Counted from the first letter of the stretch, positions 9,496 to 18,473 are shown. The stretch: DNA of 64,000 bases from RCIO01 sp040880025 (GCA_040880025.1 JBBDJD010000014.1:1-64000), one strand, 5' to 3'. Numbers and translations are program-made. Notes: a model not told the origin generated them from the sequence alone.

Positions 9496-9848
9496 CGGGT
9501 GCCGATGTCGACCAGTTCGCGCACCTCGATGCTGCCAAGGCGTCCACAAGGTATGCCCGCCGCGATGTCGAGCGCGTGGTCCCTGTCACGCGCCTCTATG
9601 AGAAGGAAGCCGGCGACGAACTCCTTGGTCTCGACGAATGGACCGTCCGTCGCGAGACGCGCGCCGTCGCGGATACGCAATGTGACCGCGTTCTGCACGG
9701 GTCCGAGCGCGGACGAGGTGATGTAGTTGCCGGCCGCGCGCAGGGCGTCATCATGGGCAAGCGAGTCGCGGTCAAGCCGCTTTCCGTCCTCGTCTGACAT
9801 TGCGGCAATCAGGTCGCGATCGAGGTTGACCAGGCACAGATAGCGCAT
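9492..9848 (-). CDS. YCII/DGPF-domain protein, third of three
   Basis: A 118-residue YCII-related protein with a ferredoxin-like fold and the signature DGPFVETKEFVAGFLLIEA. DGPF proteins are partners of ECF42 sigma factors, but their biochemical role is unsettled. Start MRYLCLVNLDRD is chosen by alignment with its two neighbours; GAGG lies shortly upstream. Its stop overlaps the sigma-factor start. It is the copy closest to the sigma gene and is clearly homologous to the next two genes, so the cluster arose by tandem duplication. Confidence 0.9.
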   Translation of the reverse strand: MRYLCLVNLDRDLIAAMSDEDGKRLDRDSLAHDDALRAAGNYITSSALGPVQNAVTLRIRDGARLATDGPFVETKEFVAGFLLIEARDRDHALDIAAGIPCGRLGSIEVRELVDIGTR

Positions 9849-9858
9849 CGTCGCCTCC

Positions 9859-10233
9859 TCAAGCCGCACCGGCCGGCTCGCGGCCTTCATAATCGGTCAA
9901 TTCCCGCAATTCGACGCTGCCGACACGCACGAAGGCGGAGCGTTCTGCGATGGCGAGCGCTTCCTCGTGGCTGAGCGCGTCATAGATAATGAAGCCGGCG
10001 AGAAATTCCTTGGTCTCCGCGAAAGGCCCATCCGTCACCGCCATCCTGCCCTTGCGCAGACGCAGTGTCTTGACGGCATCGCCGTCAAGCGGCGATGCCA
10101 TGATGAACTGGCCGCTGGACATCAGTTCATCGTCAAGCGCCTTCGTGTCGCGCTGGAATTCCTTCCAGTCGGCTTCGCTCATCTTGCCGATGATGTCGGG
10201 GTCCATCCGGACCGTGCACATGAAACGCATCAT
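9859..10233 (-). CDS. YCII/DGPF-domain protein, second of three
   Basis: A 124-residue YCII-family protein (MMRFMCTVRMDPDIIGKMSEADWKEF ... TDGPFAETKEFLAGFIIYDA). The conserved DGPFAETKE motif is intact. Its ATG overlaps the TGA of the first YCII gene, and it lies 10 bases before the third, so all are co-transcribed with the ECF42 sigma gene. Which protein senses or modifies the signal cannot be told from sequence. Confidence 0.9.
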   Translation of the reverse strand: MMRFMCTVRMDPDIIGKMSEADWKEFQRDTKALDDELMSSGQFIMASPLDGDAVKTLRLRKGRMAVTDGPFAETKEFLAGFIIYDALSHEEALAIAERSAFVRVGSVELRELTDYEGREPAGAA

Positions 10234-10589
10234 TCTTCTCCAGGATGGTTCTTGATCGGGCGCACCTCGACGCTTCCGACCTTGGCGAGCGGCATCGCGC
10301 CGGCAAGACGTATCGCATCGTTGAGATCGCGCGCCTCAATGATGATGAAACCGGAAAGGTGCTCCTTTGTCTCGGCGAAGGGGCCGTCCGTGATTGACAG
10401 GCGCCCCTGACGCACGCGCACAGTGGCTGCCTCGGCCGGAAGCCGCAGCGCCGCTCCCAACTCGAAATTGCCACTTCGCGCGAGCCCGGCGTCATATTCG
10501 GCCATCGCCCCGATGTAGCCCAGACGCTCGGCTTCGGTCATGGCCGCAAAAGGCGCCTCGTCGAGATAGATCAACAACACGTATCGCAT
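10230..10589 (-). CDS. YCII/DGPF-domain protein, first of three
   Basis: A 119-residue YCII-family protein (MRYVLLIYLDEAPFAAMTEAERLGYIGAMAEYDAGL ... TDGPFAETKEHLSGFIIIEA). It is the promoter-proximal gene of the four-gene sigma-factor operon, so the promoter, possibly autoregulated by the ECF factor, should lie just upstream of 10589. The start is set at MRYVLLIY by alignment with the paralogues; an in-frame ATG seven codons earlier is less likely. Confidence 0.9.
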   Translation of the reverse strand: MRYVLLIYLDEAPFAAMTEAERLGYIGAMAEYDAGLARSGNFELGAALRLPAEAATVRVRQGRLSITDGPFAETKEHLSGFIIIEARDLNDAIRLAGAMPLAKVGSVEVRPIKNHPGEE

Positions 10590-10767
10590 CGGTCCTCCAC
10601 CGGTCCTCAATCAATGGACGAATGGCGATGGCTGTTTTCGACAAGCGAAACGAAAAAATGCCGCCGATAGCAAAAAAGAATCGAGGCCCGTCGAAAACAA
10701 CGATCCGCGTTCGACCAGTCTGCGAAGGGCGTCGCCGACGCCACCTGCAGAAACGGGAGTACGAACC

Positions 10768-10920
10768 ATGGATATCAATCTGGCATCGATTGCCGGCAAT
10801 CTGCGCCCGGTGAAGCGCCGTCACCAGGACATCTGCGAGCCACCGACCATCCCCGAACGCGGCCGGTTCGGTCGGCTTGTTTCGCGCATTTCAGTGATTC
10901 TGGTGGCTGTCTCGCTCTAG
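10768..10920 (+). CDS. Small 50-residue protein, unknown
   Basis: An open frame encoding MDINLASIAGNLRPVKRR and a C-terminus ending in a short hydrophobic stretch (RISVILVAVSL). GGGAG lies 8 bases before the ATG, a good ribosome site. A GC-rich hairpin (GCCTCGCC/GGCGAGGC) begins two bases after the stop. I do not recognise the family. It is divergent from the YCII operon and convergent with the kinase gene. It could be a real small membrane-associated protein or a chance frame. Confidence 0.5.
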   Translation: MDINLASIAGNLRPVKRRHQDICEPPTIPERGRFGRLVSRISVILVAVSL

Positions 10921-10922
10921 AA

Positions 10923-10944
10923 GCCTCGCCGTCAACGGCGAGGC
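10923..10944. terminator. GC-rich hairpin after the small ORF
   Basis: The arms GCCTCGCC and GGCGAGGC enclose GTCAAC. There is no T-run on either side, so terminator function is uncertain. Its position between two convergent genes fits a transcription end. Confidence 0.4.
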
Positions 10945-10986
10945 CGTCCCGCATCGGATCGTATCGTTGTTGGCGGGGAGCCCTGT

Positions 10987-13458
10987 TCAGGCGCTGGCGC
11001 CGCGCGACTGGTCGGCGCCGATCCATTCCATGAGTTTGGATGCCAAGCGTTCGGGCGAGATCGGCTTGGTGACGTAATCGTCCATGCCCGCATCGATGCA
11101 GCGCTCCCGGTCACCCTTGAGCGCATGCGCGGTAACGCCAATGATTGGAGTGTGCGGCAGGCCCTGTGCCTTTTCGGCCTCGCGGATCGCGATTGTCGCC
11201 TCAAGGCCGTTCATTTCGGGCATGGAAACATCCATCAGGATCACTCGCGGTTTGCGGATGCTCCATGTTTCGACGGCCCGCTTGCCGTCGCCGACGATCC
11301 GGAACGTATAGTCCAGCGGGCGAAGGATCTGGTCGAAGACCAGCTGGTTTACCTCATTGTCCTCGGCCACGAGGATGTCGAGGGCGCGGCCGCCATTGTC
11401 CGGAACGGGCAGGGAAACGACGTTGTGCGCAGGTTCCGGCGTTTCGCTGGCCTTGGCTGCAGTCGGTTCCGGCAGGTTTGCCGGCGCTGGCGTTCGCTGG
11501 GGCGTAGCGGCAGTGGCCCGACCCCTCGATCGAGCCAGATGTTCGGTGACGGTGTCGAGAAGGAGACTGGACCGCGTCGGCTTCGTCAGGATCGCCGAGG
11601 CGCCTGCCAGTTTCAGTTCGCGCACAGCCAGGCCATGATCGACGGAGGTCAATAACAGCACCGGAATGTCAGAGGTCGCCGGACGGGAGCGCAACGCACC
11701 GAGAACCTCGGCGCCGTTCATGCCCGGCATCTGGTAATCGAGTATGATCAGGTCGACTCCAGCGCCAATCAATGCGGCGTGGTCGACAAAGTCGAGTGCA
11801 AGCTGGCCGCTTTCGACCGCGCAACTGTCGAAGCCCCAGGCACGCGTCATCTCGGTGAAGATATCGCAATTGATCGCGTTGTCGTCGACGATCAGGATGC
11901 GCGCGCCGTCCAGATCGGCGTCCGGCACCGGCTCCGGTTCCTGCGACTGGTGAACTTCCAGCGGGACGCTGAACCAGAATGTGGAACCTTCGCCCGGCTT
12001 GCTTGTGGCGCCGAACTCTCCGTCCATGAGTTCGACCAGACGCGAAGCGATGGCGAGGCCGAGGCCTGTGCCCTCGTGGCGGCGCGTCGAGGAGGTGTCG
12101 ACCTGACTGAATTTCTCGAAGACGCTGGCGAGCTTGTCTTCAGGAATGCCGATGCCGGTATCGGTAACTGAAAACCGCTTCCTGTCACCGTCGAGTGACA
12201 CCTCGACGAGAACATGTCCGCGCTCGGTGAATTTGACGGCATTGCCGGCCAGGTTCGTAAGGATTTGACGCAACCGACCGACGTCCCCGACGACCCAGTC
12301 GGGAAGGCTCGGATCGACGCGAACGACCAGTTCCAGATCCTTTTCGGCCGCACGGGAGGAAACCAGCGTCGCGACGTCCTCCACCGCCTCGCGCAGATTG
12401 AACGGCGCCGGGTCCAGTTCAATGTGGCCGGCGTCGATCTTGGAGAAGTCGAGAATGTCGTTGATGATTGTGAGAAGCGCGTTGCCCGATTTCACGATCA
12501 CGTCGGTAAAGGTCTTCTGGCGCGGATCGAGATCGGTCTGATCGAGAAGTTCGGCCATACCGAGAACGCCATTCATCGGCGTTCTGATCTCGTGGCTCAT
12601 GTTCGCCAGGAATTCCGACTTTGCGCGTTCGGACGACTTGGCCGCCTCGATGGCAGCCTTCAGCTTTGCCAGCGCGGCGCTGACCGAACGCTCCATCGGC
12701 ACGAAGAAGAAGATCATGATGGCGGCGGCAAACAGCCAGAAAAATGCGCCGGCGGCGTTGATCGCAATCTTGGTTCCGTCTGCGAAAGTCCGGTTAAAAT
12801 CCCGCAGCAGCTGCGCCTGTTGGGCAAGTGCCGGCGTGATCGCGAGGTCAATATAGCCCTGGAGGTACTGACCGGTCGCGACCGGATCGGCCGCCGCATC
12901 CATCCGCGCGTCTGCAACTTTCCTCTGCCAGTCCGAGACGAGTTCAACAGGGTGTTTCCAACCGTATGCGGTCTGGACCGTCACTTCGTCTCTGAGGCGA
13001 TCATACATCCGGTCCCACAATGCCGACATGCGCTGGCTTAGCTTTTCCAGCCGTTCCGCATGAATGCCGAGCGCCCGTTCGGCGTTCTCCGCTATGGTGG
13101 CGTCGGACCCGGTCAGTTGCGTGGCATTGTGCGAGACGTGCTCGGTCAACTCGACAGCCTCGGCGATGTAGGAAGCCAATGTCGTGGCATTGGAGAATTG
13201 CGCGTTCGCCATGTGCCCGCCGGCGACCAGCAGTCCACAAAGAGTAACGAATGCGAGCGTTACGAGTATGTTTCGCACGCGCAGGCCGCGAACGGCGTTG
13301 CCGATCGTCTCGGTCGGGTCGGGAATTCCCGCCACGACGGTAACGTCGTTTGCATCGTTTCGCACCGGGCGGGCGAGTGGAGAACGCAACCCGGACAACA
13401 CAGAACGCTTCCTGCTCTGGCCAGCTTTTCGCTTCGGCCAGCGGAATTTACCCAACAT
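10987..13458 (-). CDS. Hybrid sensor histidine kinase with two receiver domains
   Basis: An 823-residue membrane kinase. Membrane helices lie at about 62-82 and 234-253, flanking a roughly 150-residue helical periplasmic sensor region. Then come a HisKA domain with phospho-His H289 (SHEIRTPMNG), a HATPase domain (N-box NLAGNAVKF 402-410, G-box DTGIGIP 433-439), receiver 1 (D574 in IILDYQMPGM) and receiver 2 (D743 in LMDVSMPEMN). A Pro/Ala-rich linker joins the receivers. Start at 13458 (MLGKFRWPKRK) is chosen since the longer frame has no signal-like or conserved text. No dedicated response regulator is adjacent, so phosphate likely goes to a distant phosphotransfer protein. Confidence 0.9.
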   Translation of the reverse strand: MLGKFRWPKRKAGQSRKRSVLSGLRSPLARPVRNDANDVTVVAGIPDPTETIGNAVRGLRVRNILVTLAFVTLCGLLVAGGHMANAQFSNATTLASYIAEAVELTEHVSHNATQLTGSDATIAENAERALGIHAERLEKLSQRMSALWDRMYDRLRDEVTVQTAYGWKHPVELVSDWQRKVADARMDAAADPVATGQYLQGYIDLAITPALAQQAQLLRDFNRTFADGTKIAINAAGAFFWLFAAAIMIFFFVPMERSVSAALAKLKAAIEAAKSSERAKSEFLANMSHEIRTPMNGVLGMAELLDQTDLDPRQKTFTDVIVKSGNALLTIINDILDFSKIDAGHIELDPAPFNLREAVEDVATLVSSRAAEKDLELVVRVDPSLPDWVVGDVGRLRQILTNLAGNAVKFTERGHVLVEVSLDGDRKRFSVTDTGIGIPEDKLASVFEKFSQVDTSSTRRHEGTGLGLAIASRLVELMDGEFGATSKPGEGSTFWFSVPLEVHQSQEPEPVPDADLDGARILIVDDNAINCDIFTEMTRAWGFDSCAVESGQLALDFVDHAALIGAGVDLIILDYQMPGMNGAEVLGALRSRPATSDIPVLLLTSVDHGLAVRELKLAGASAILTKPTRSSLLLDTVTEHLARSRGRATAATPQRTPAPANLPEPTAAKASETPEPAHNVVSLPVPDNGGRALDILVAEDNEVNQLVFDQILRPLDYTFRIVGDGKRAVETWSIRKPRVILMDVSMPEMNGLEATIAIREAEKAQGLPHTPIIGVTAHALKGDRERCIDAGMDDYVTKPISPERLASKLMEWIGADQSRGASA

Positions 13459-13552
13459 GCCACTGTCCCCGTTATCAGCTACGGAGAGTGGTCTAACAGG
13501 GTGAAGTTTCGGTAAAGGATGCGTTGATTGGCCGGCCGCCCCGAAACCGGGA

Positions 13553-14986
13553 TCAGGCCGCGGAAGCGCTGACCGAATGCAAGGCCTCGTCCTTAATGTT
13601 CGTCGTTTCGCGATCGCCGCCCACCTGTTCAAGGTCGTCGATGAAACTGCTCAGCCAGGCCTTGGCGTCCTGCTTGCGGATCCGTCCAAGCAGTGCCTTG
13701 TGCCGCTCCTGGCGTTCGCCGCGACGCATGTTAAGAGCGGCATAAATTGCATCGGCCGTTCCGTCGATGTCATATGGGTTGATGATCAGCGACTCCACAA
13801 GCTCCTCGGCGGCGCCTGCAAACTGGGACAGCACCAGCACGCCGGGGTTTTCTTCGTCCTGCGCCGCGACGAATTCCTTTGCCACCAGGTTCATTCCGTC
13901 GCGCAGCGGGGTGACGAGCCCGACATGGCTTGCCCTGAAGAGGGCCGCCAGCTTTTCACGCGGCACCGGTCGGTTGATGTATCTCAAGGGCGTCCAGTTG
14001 AAGTCGGAATGACGGCCATTGATCGAACCGGCCAACCCCTCCAGTTCCTCGCGCAGCTCGGAATAGGCGTCCACGTCCTCTCGGGTCGGAGGCGCGACCT
14101 GAAGGAAGGTGACTTCTTTCTCCAGCTCGGGATGACTCGCAAGCAGGCGCTCGAACGCCTGGAACCGGTCCGGCAGGCCCTTGGAGTAATCGAGCCGGTC
14201 GACGCCGATGATCTGCTTGCGACGCAGAAGATCGCGCCTGACGGCGTCGATGCGAACATCCTCTGGCGCCTCTGTGGACATTTTGCGAAAGACATCGACG
14301 TCGATGCCGATCGGATAGGCCTTCAGCACGACTGTGCGATCGCCGACTTCAAGGGTTTCTTCGCTCGTGATGCGGGCCGTTCCCCACTCTTCGATATAGT
14401 GGCGGAAATTGCTGACATCGGCCGCGGTCTGAAACCCGATCACGTCGTAGCGCAACAGCATCTCCACCAGACGCCGATGGTTCGACGAGGCGGACATCAG
14501 GTCATGGGGCGGGAAGGGAATGTGCAGGAAGAATCCCATTCGCTGCTCGCAGCCGCGCCGGCGAAGGCAGTCGGCCATCGGTATGAGGTGGTAATCGTGA
14601 ACCCACACGAGGTCGTTCGACTTGAGATGGGGTTCCAGCAGACCGGCGAAGTAGTCGTTGACCCGGCAGTAGCCGTCGAAGAATTCCGGCTCATATTCCA
14701 CATGGTCCAGCCGATAGTGGAACAGGGGCCACAGCACGCTGTTGGCGAAGCCGACATAATACTCGGTGTAGTCCTTCTCGGTGAGCGGTGTGGAGATCAT
14801 CTGCACATTGCCGACCTGTTCGGTGTTGGCGCTTTCCAGGAGCTTGGCCTGCTTTTCGCCGTTCCAGCCGAACCACACACCGCCACGTTCCCTCAACGCG
14901 TCGGCGAGGCCGACCGCAAGCCCGCCCGACTGGGTGGCCTTGCGCAGATCGGCAACGCGATTTGAAACGATAACAAGCCTGCTCAT
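13553..14986 (-). CDS. otsA: Trehalose-6-phosphate synthase OtsA
   Basis: A 477-residue GT20 glycosyltransferase that makes trehalose-6-phosphate from UDP-glucose and glucose-6-phosphate. Family signatures include VWVHDYHLIPM, LHIPFPPHDLM, GVDRLDYSKGLPDRFQAFERLL and DGMNLVAKEFVAAQ, and the length is normal. Start at 14986 (MSRLVIVSNRVA) matches the family N-terminus. It begins 4 bases after the otsB stop, so otsB-otsA form an operon making trehalose, an osmoprotectant and desiccation protectant. Confidence 0.95.
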   Translation of the reverse strand: MSRLVIVSNRVADLRKATQSGGLAVGLADALRERGGVWFGWNGEKQAKLLESANTEQVGNVQMISTPLTEKDYTEYYVGFANSVLWPLFHYRLDHVEYEPEFFDGYCRVNDYFAGLLEPHLKSNDLVWVHDYHLIPMADCLRRRGCEQRMGFFLHIPFPPHDLMSASSNHRRLVEMLLRYDVIGFQTAADVSNFRHYIEEWGTARITSEETLEVGDRTVVLKAYPIGIDVDVFRKMSTEAPEDVRIDAVRRDLLRRKQIIGVDRLDYSKGLPDRFQAFERLLASHPELEKEVTFLQVAPPTREDVDAYSELREELEGLAGSINGRHSDFNWTPLRYINRPVPREKLAALFRASHVGLVTPLRDGMNLVAKEFVAAQDEENPGVLVLSQFAGAAEELVESLIINPYDIDGTADAIYAALNMRRGERQERHKALLGRIRKQDAKAWLSSFIDDLEQVGGDRETTNIKDEALHSVSASAA

Positions 14987-14990
14987 CAGT

Positions 14991-15860
14991 TCATGCTCCG
15001 GTAGTGGCGGCGGCGGCGGCGGCCAGGTCGTATTGACCGGTGGCGCTCCGTCGTCGCGCCCGTTGGATTTGTCCTCCCAGCATCGGTTGTTTCGCGCCGG
15101 TAATCGGCACAGCCGCCAGTTCACAAAGCCATTGTTCGAATGCGTCCCTGTCGGGCGCCATAAAGCTGGCAGTGGTTTCCTCGCGTCCGATCTTGATGCC
15201 GGTTCCGCTCATGTTTTCCACCAGCGAGAATGCATCCTCGTCGGTCACGTCGTCACCGGCAAATAACGGTTTGCGGCCACGAAACGGCGCCGCCGCCATG
15301 AAATCGGAAACGGCATCGCCCTTGCTGCGCCCGCCGAGCCGCAGCTCGACCACCATCTTGCCGCGCATGAGCCTCACGCCGGGAATGGCTGCGGCGAGCT
15401 TGGATGCCAACTGCTGTGCCGAATTGCCGAGATCGGGAGCCTGCCGATAGTGCAGCGCGACCGAGCCAGGTTTTTCCTCAACGACCAGCCCCGAGAGATT
15501 CTTGGCATATGCGGTGATCCTGTCCGTCACCTGCCGGAGCGCGGCACGGTCATAATTGCCGCGTTGCACCTGCCCGGCTGCATCACGGCTCTCCAGCCCG
15601 TGCACGCCCGATAACGGCAGTGTCAGCGGTGCAAGAAATCGATCGAGTGCGGCAATCGGCCGTCCCGAGACGATCGCCAGCGCGCCGCCGGAAATTTCAT
15701 ACAGATTGCCGAGCGCGCCGAGCACGGCGGCCGATACGCTCACCTGTTCGGGATCATCGACTATGGCCGCCAGCGTGCCGTCGAAATCGAAGAAGAAGGC
15801 CGTGTTCGGCACATCGATTTCGCGGTTGTTGGAATTGTCTCCGGTGTCCCCGTCATTCAT
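14991..15860 (-). CDS. otsB: Trehalose-6-phosphate phosphatase OtsB
   Basis: A 289-residue HAD-superfamily phosphatase. Motif I is FFFDFDGTL (nucleophile D25, acid/base D27), motif II is IVSGR and motif III/IV region is GGRSKGDAVSDF ... LFAGDDVTDEDAF. It removes phosphate from trehalose-6-phosphate. The C-terminus carries an Ala-rich tail (YDLAAAAAATTGA) beyond the usual domain, which could be a near-start extension artefact of the coupled junction or genuine. It is the first gene of the otsB-otsA operon, the order inverted relative to E. coli only in that otsB also leads. Confidence 0.93.
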   Translation of the reverse strand: MNDGDTGDNSNNREIDVPNTAFFFDFDGTLAAIVDDPEQVSVSAAVLGALGNLYEISGGALAIVSGRPIAALDRFLAPLTLPLSGVHGLESRDAAGQVQRGNYDRAALRQVTDRITAYAKNLSGLVVEEKPGSVALHYRQAPDLGNSAQQLASKLAAAIPGVRLMRGKMVVELRLGGRSKGDAVSDFMAAAPFRGRKPLFAGDDVTDEDAFSLVENMSGTGIKIGREETTASFMAPDRDAFEQWLCELAAVPITGAKQPMLGGQIQRARRRSATGQYDLAAAAAATTGA

Positions 15861-15911
15861 TGCGGGTTGTCGATACTCCTGTGTTTCTGGCCCCAGAGCC
15901 GGGAGTGGTGA

Positions 15912-16124
15912 TCAGAAATTCCACCATGCGCTGCAACCCGCGGGCGGGTCTGTTTCCGGCTGGGCTACTTCGTTTGCCTGCTTGATGGGCGCGCCCTTGG
16001 ACTTTGATCTCGACGCACTCTTGGCGATTTTGGTCTTGGTTCTCAGAACAAGCGTCGCGCCGGCGCCAGCAAGTGGTGGTTTGCGTTCTGGCGTGGAGGG
16101 AAAATCGGTGTCTGGACTGGGCAT
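15912..16124 (-). CDS. Small basic 70-residue protein
   Basis: A 70-residue, Pro/Lys/Ser-rich and probably disordered protein (MPSPDTDFPSTPERK, then LRTKTKIAKSASRSKSKG, ending SAWWNF). An AAGGAGG ribosome site lies 8 bases before the ATG, one of the strongest in the window, which argues the frame is translated. I do not recognise the family. It lies upstream of the trehalose operon in the same direction, with 51 bases between. A perfect 13-bp inverted repeat lies about 80 bases upstream of its start. Confidence 0.62.
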   Translation of the reverse strand: MPSPDTDFPSTPERKPPLAGAGATLVLRTKTKIAKSASRSKSKGAPIKQANEVAQPETDPPAGCSAWWNF

Positions 16125-16205
16125 TTCCGTGCCTCCTTATTATTCGAGGAGAACGCTTTGCGCCGCCGACCGTTCCCGAAAAATCGACCGCGCCGTCACG
16201 CGCGA

Positions 16206-16237
16206 TTGCAATGCAGCATAGCATTGCTGCATTGCAA
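16206..16237. repeat. Perfect 13-bp inverted repeat upstream of the small basic protein gene
   Basis: The arms TTGCAATGCAGCA and TGCTGCATTGCAA flank TAGCAT. There is no T-run long enough for a terminator. The position, between the starts/ends of the minus-strand small gene and the choV stop, fits an operator for the small gene or a transcription end for choXWV. The binding protein is unknown. Confidence 0.6.
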
Positions 16238-16328
16238 AAACCACAGCTGGCGCCAATTTCGTGACTCTGCCGGCAGAAGTGGGCTGCAAATCTGACCAAA
16301 TTTGGGAAGGTGCGGTCCGGCTTGAGTC

Positions 16329-17516
16329 CTAGCGTCTCAGGATTGCCTTCAGCACGTCGCGAATGCCGATGGCCCCGATAAACCGGGACTGATCGTCGAA
16401 CAGTGCGACCGGCGCCGTATGCGACTGGTGCATGGCGTGCATGACCAGTCTCAGCGAGGTGCCCGGCTTCGCCCAATAGACTGGCTGCGCGTCCGCTGGA
16501 ACGGTTTCCAGCGGGTCGCAGGACGTCCACATTGCCGGCTCGCCGTTGTGTTCGGCACCGATGACCAACCCGTTCTTGTCGAGCTGGAAGCGGGTGGTTT
16601 GCCTGCGGTCGAGCCACAGCCAGCCGTCGCCGGCCGGTTCCAGATCGCGCTTGTCGCGCATCACGTTCCAGGCGGTGAGGACCGAGAGGGGGTTCACATT
16701 CGCAATGAAGTCGCGCACGTAATCGTTCGCCGGCGACAGAACGATCTCCTCGGGCGTGCCGCTTTGTACGATGCGCCCGCCCTCCATGATGGTGATGCGG
16801 TTGCCGATCTTGAGCGCTTCCTCAAGATCGTGGCTGACGAAGAGAATGGTCTTTTTCAGCCGGTCCTGCAGTTCGATCAGTTCGTCCTGAAGCTTTGTCC
16901 GGATCAGAGGATCGAGGGCCGAAAAAGGCTCGTCCATCAACAGAATCGGCGCTTCGGTGGCAAATGCGCGGGCCAGCCCGACGCGCTGCTGCATGCCGCC
17001 GGAAAGCTCGTGGGCGTATTTCTTCGCCCATTGGTCGAGATGGACAAGTTCGAGCTGCCGGGCGACGCGCTCCTCGCGTTCTTTCGCGGGTATGCCGGCA
17101 AGCTCCAGACCGAAGCCGACGTTTTCCGCGACGGTGCGCCAGGGCAGCAGCGCGAATTGCTGGAACACCATCGCCACGCATTCGCGCCGGATCCTGCGCA
17201 ATTCGTTTGTCGTACAGGTGACGACATCGGCCGACCAGTCACCGTCATGAACAACCACCTCGCCGCGCGTGACCTTGTTGAGACCGTTCACGGCGCGCAG
17301 CAGCGTCGACTTGCCGGACCCGGACAGGCCCATCAGCACCGAGATTTCGCCCTCGTTGACGGTCAGGTCGCAACCCGCGCAGCCAAGCACCGCCCCCGTC
17401 TTCGACAGCATTTCGGCGCGGTCGGCACCCGCATCCAGCATCGGCACGGCCGCTGCGACCTGCCGTTCGTCGCCGAATACGATGTCGACGTTCCTGAATT
17501 CGACCGCCGCGCTCAT
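16329..17516 (-). CDS. choV: Choline ABC transporter ATP-binding protein ChoV
   Basis: A 395-residue ABC ATPase of the ProV/OpuA type. Walker A is GLSGSGKST (63-71), the signature LSGGMQQR, Walker B ILLMDEPFSALD, and the H-loop FVSHD. The C-terminus carries a CBS-like region ending in FIGAIGIRDVLKAILRR, as in osmolyte importers. It energises choline uptake with ChoW and ChoX. Start at 17516 overlaps the choW stop (ATGA), so translation is coupled; the upstream open frame is antisense-like extension through choW. Confidence 0.92.
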   Translation of the reverse strand: MSAAVEFRNVDIVFGDERQVAAAVPMLDAGADRAEMLSKTGAVLGCAGCDLTVNEGEISVLMGLSGSGKSTLLRAVNGLNKVTRGEVVVHDGDWSADVVTCTTNELRRIRRECVAMVFQQFALLPWRTVAENVGFGLELAGIPAKEREERVARQLELVHLDQWAKKYAHELSGGMQQRVGLARAFATEAPILLMDEPFSALDPLIRTKLQDELIELQDRLKKTILFVSHDLEEALKIGNRITIMEGGRIVQSGTPEEIVLSPANDYVRDFIANVNPLSVLTAWNVMRDKRDLEPAGDGWLWLDRRQTTRFQLDKNGLVIGAEHNGEPAMWTSCDPLETVPADAQPVYWAKPGTSLRLVMHAMHQSHTAPVALFDDQSRFIGAIGIRDVLKAILRR

Positions 17517-18367
17517 TTGCGCTGTTCCCCGCCGATGCGCGCGATGCGGTCGAGGATGATGGCCAGCACGACGATCGCCAGCCCGGCTTCGAGGCCGAGC
17601 GGGATATTGACGGAGTTCAGCGCACGCACCACCGGCTTGCCCAGCCCATTGGCGCCGATCAGCGCGGCGATGACCACCATCGACAGCGACAGCATGATGC
17701 ATTGTGTCAGCCCTGCCATGATCGTCGGCATGGCCGAAGGCAGTTCGACCTTCCACAGGAGTTGCCGTTTCGTCGCGCCGAATGCCTGCCCCGCTTCCAA
17801 CAGGGGCTTGGGCACGGAGGTGATGCCGAGATAGGTCAGCCGGATCGGAGCCGGCGAGGCGAAGATGACGGTGACGATCAGCCCGGGCGCCGCGCCCAGG
17901 CCGAACAGGATCAGTACCGGGATCAGGTAGACGAAGGTCGGCAGCGTCTGCATCAGGTCGAGAACCGGCTGCAGGAACCGGTAGACCTTTTCGTTATGGG
18001 CGGCCCAGATGCCGACGGGCACGCCGATCGCCATCGAGACTGTCGCCGCCGCAACCACCAGCACCAGCGTCTCGACGGTTTCTTTCCAGAGATTCTGATT
18101 GATGATGAACAACAGCCCGAGCGCGACGGCGAGCGCCAGCTTCCAGGACCGTTTCAACAGCCAGGCGAGCAATGCGATCGCTGCCACGATGACGATCGGA
18201 GGGAACCACAGCAACATGTCTGTCAGTCCGTCGAGCACAACCGCCAGCCAGTCGGCCAGCGTGTCGAAGAACCAGGCAAAATTGGTCGTCAGGAAGTCGA
18301 AGAATTCGCGGCCCCAGCGGCCGATTGGAATCTTCCGGTCCGAAACCCATTGCGAGATGAAGTCCAT
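17513..18367 (-). CDS. choW: Choline ABC transporter permease ChoW
   Basis: A 284-residue multi-spanning permease of the ProW family. Several membrane helices are evident (for example PIVIVAAIALLAWLLKRSWKLALAVALGLLFI) and the EAA loop region is GITSVPKPLLEAGQAFGATKRQLLWKVELPSAMPTIMAG, the contact for the ATPase. It forms the channel for choline import. It is the middle gene of choXWV, 106 bases after choX with a strong hairpin in the gap, and overlaps choV. Confidence 0.92.
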   Translation of the reverse strand: MDFISQWVSDRKIPIGRWGREFFDFLTTNFAWFFDTLADWLAVVLDGLTDMLLWFPPIVIVAAIALLAWLLKRSWKLALAVALGLLFIINQNLWKETVETLVLVVAAATVSMAIGVPVGIWAAHNEKVYRFLQPVLDLMQTLPTFVYLIPVLILFGLGAAPGLIVTVIFASPAPIRLTYLGITSVPKPLLEAGQAFGATKRQLLWKVELPSAMPTIMAGLTQCIMLSLSMVVIAALIGANGLGKPVVRALNSVNIPLGLEAGLAIVVLAIILDRIARIGGEQRK

Positions 18368-18420
18368 GTCCCCTCCGGAGGCGGGCAGCCCTGCGGCTCC
18401 CGCCTTCCCTCATGTTCAGA

Positions 18421-18449
18421 GGACGGCCGTTCGCATGATGCGGCCGTCC
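18421..18449. repeat. Intercistronic hairpin between choX and choW
   Basis: The arms GGACGGCCG and CGGCCGTCC pair perfectly around an 11-base loop. It lies between the binding-protein gene and the permease gene, where such hairpins commonly protect the upstream mRNA or cause partial termination, giving excess binding protein. There is no T-run on the minus strand. Confidence 0.65.
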
Positions 18450-18473
18450 CGATCGTCAAGCCAGGCCGGCGCC

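Noticed and set aside
13577..14965. Long plus-strand open frame (462 codons) over otsA
   Set aside because: It is antisense to a complete otsA with all family motifs; GC-rich codon use leaves the opposite strand open.
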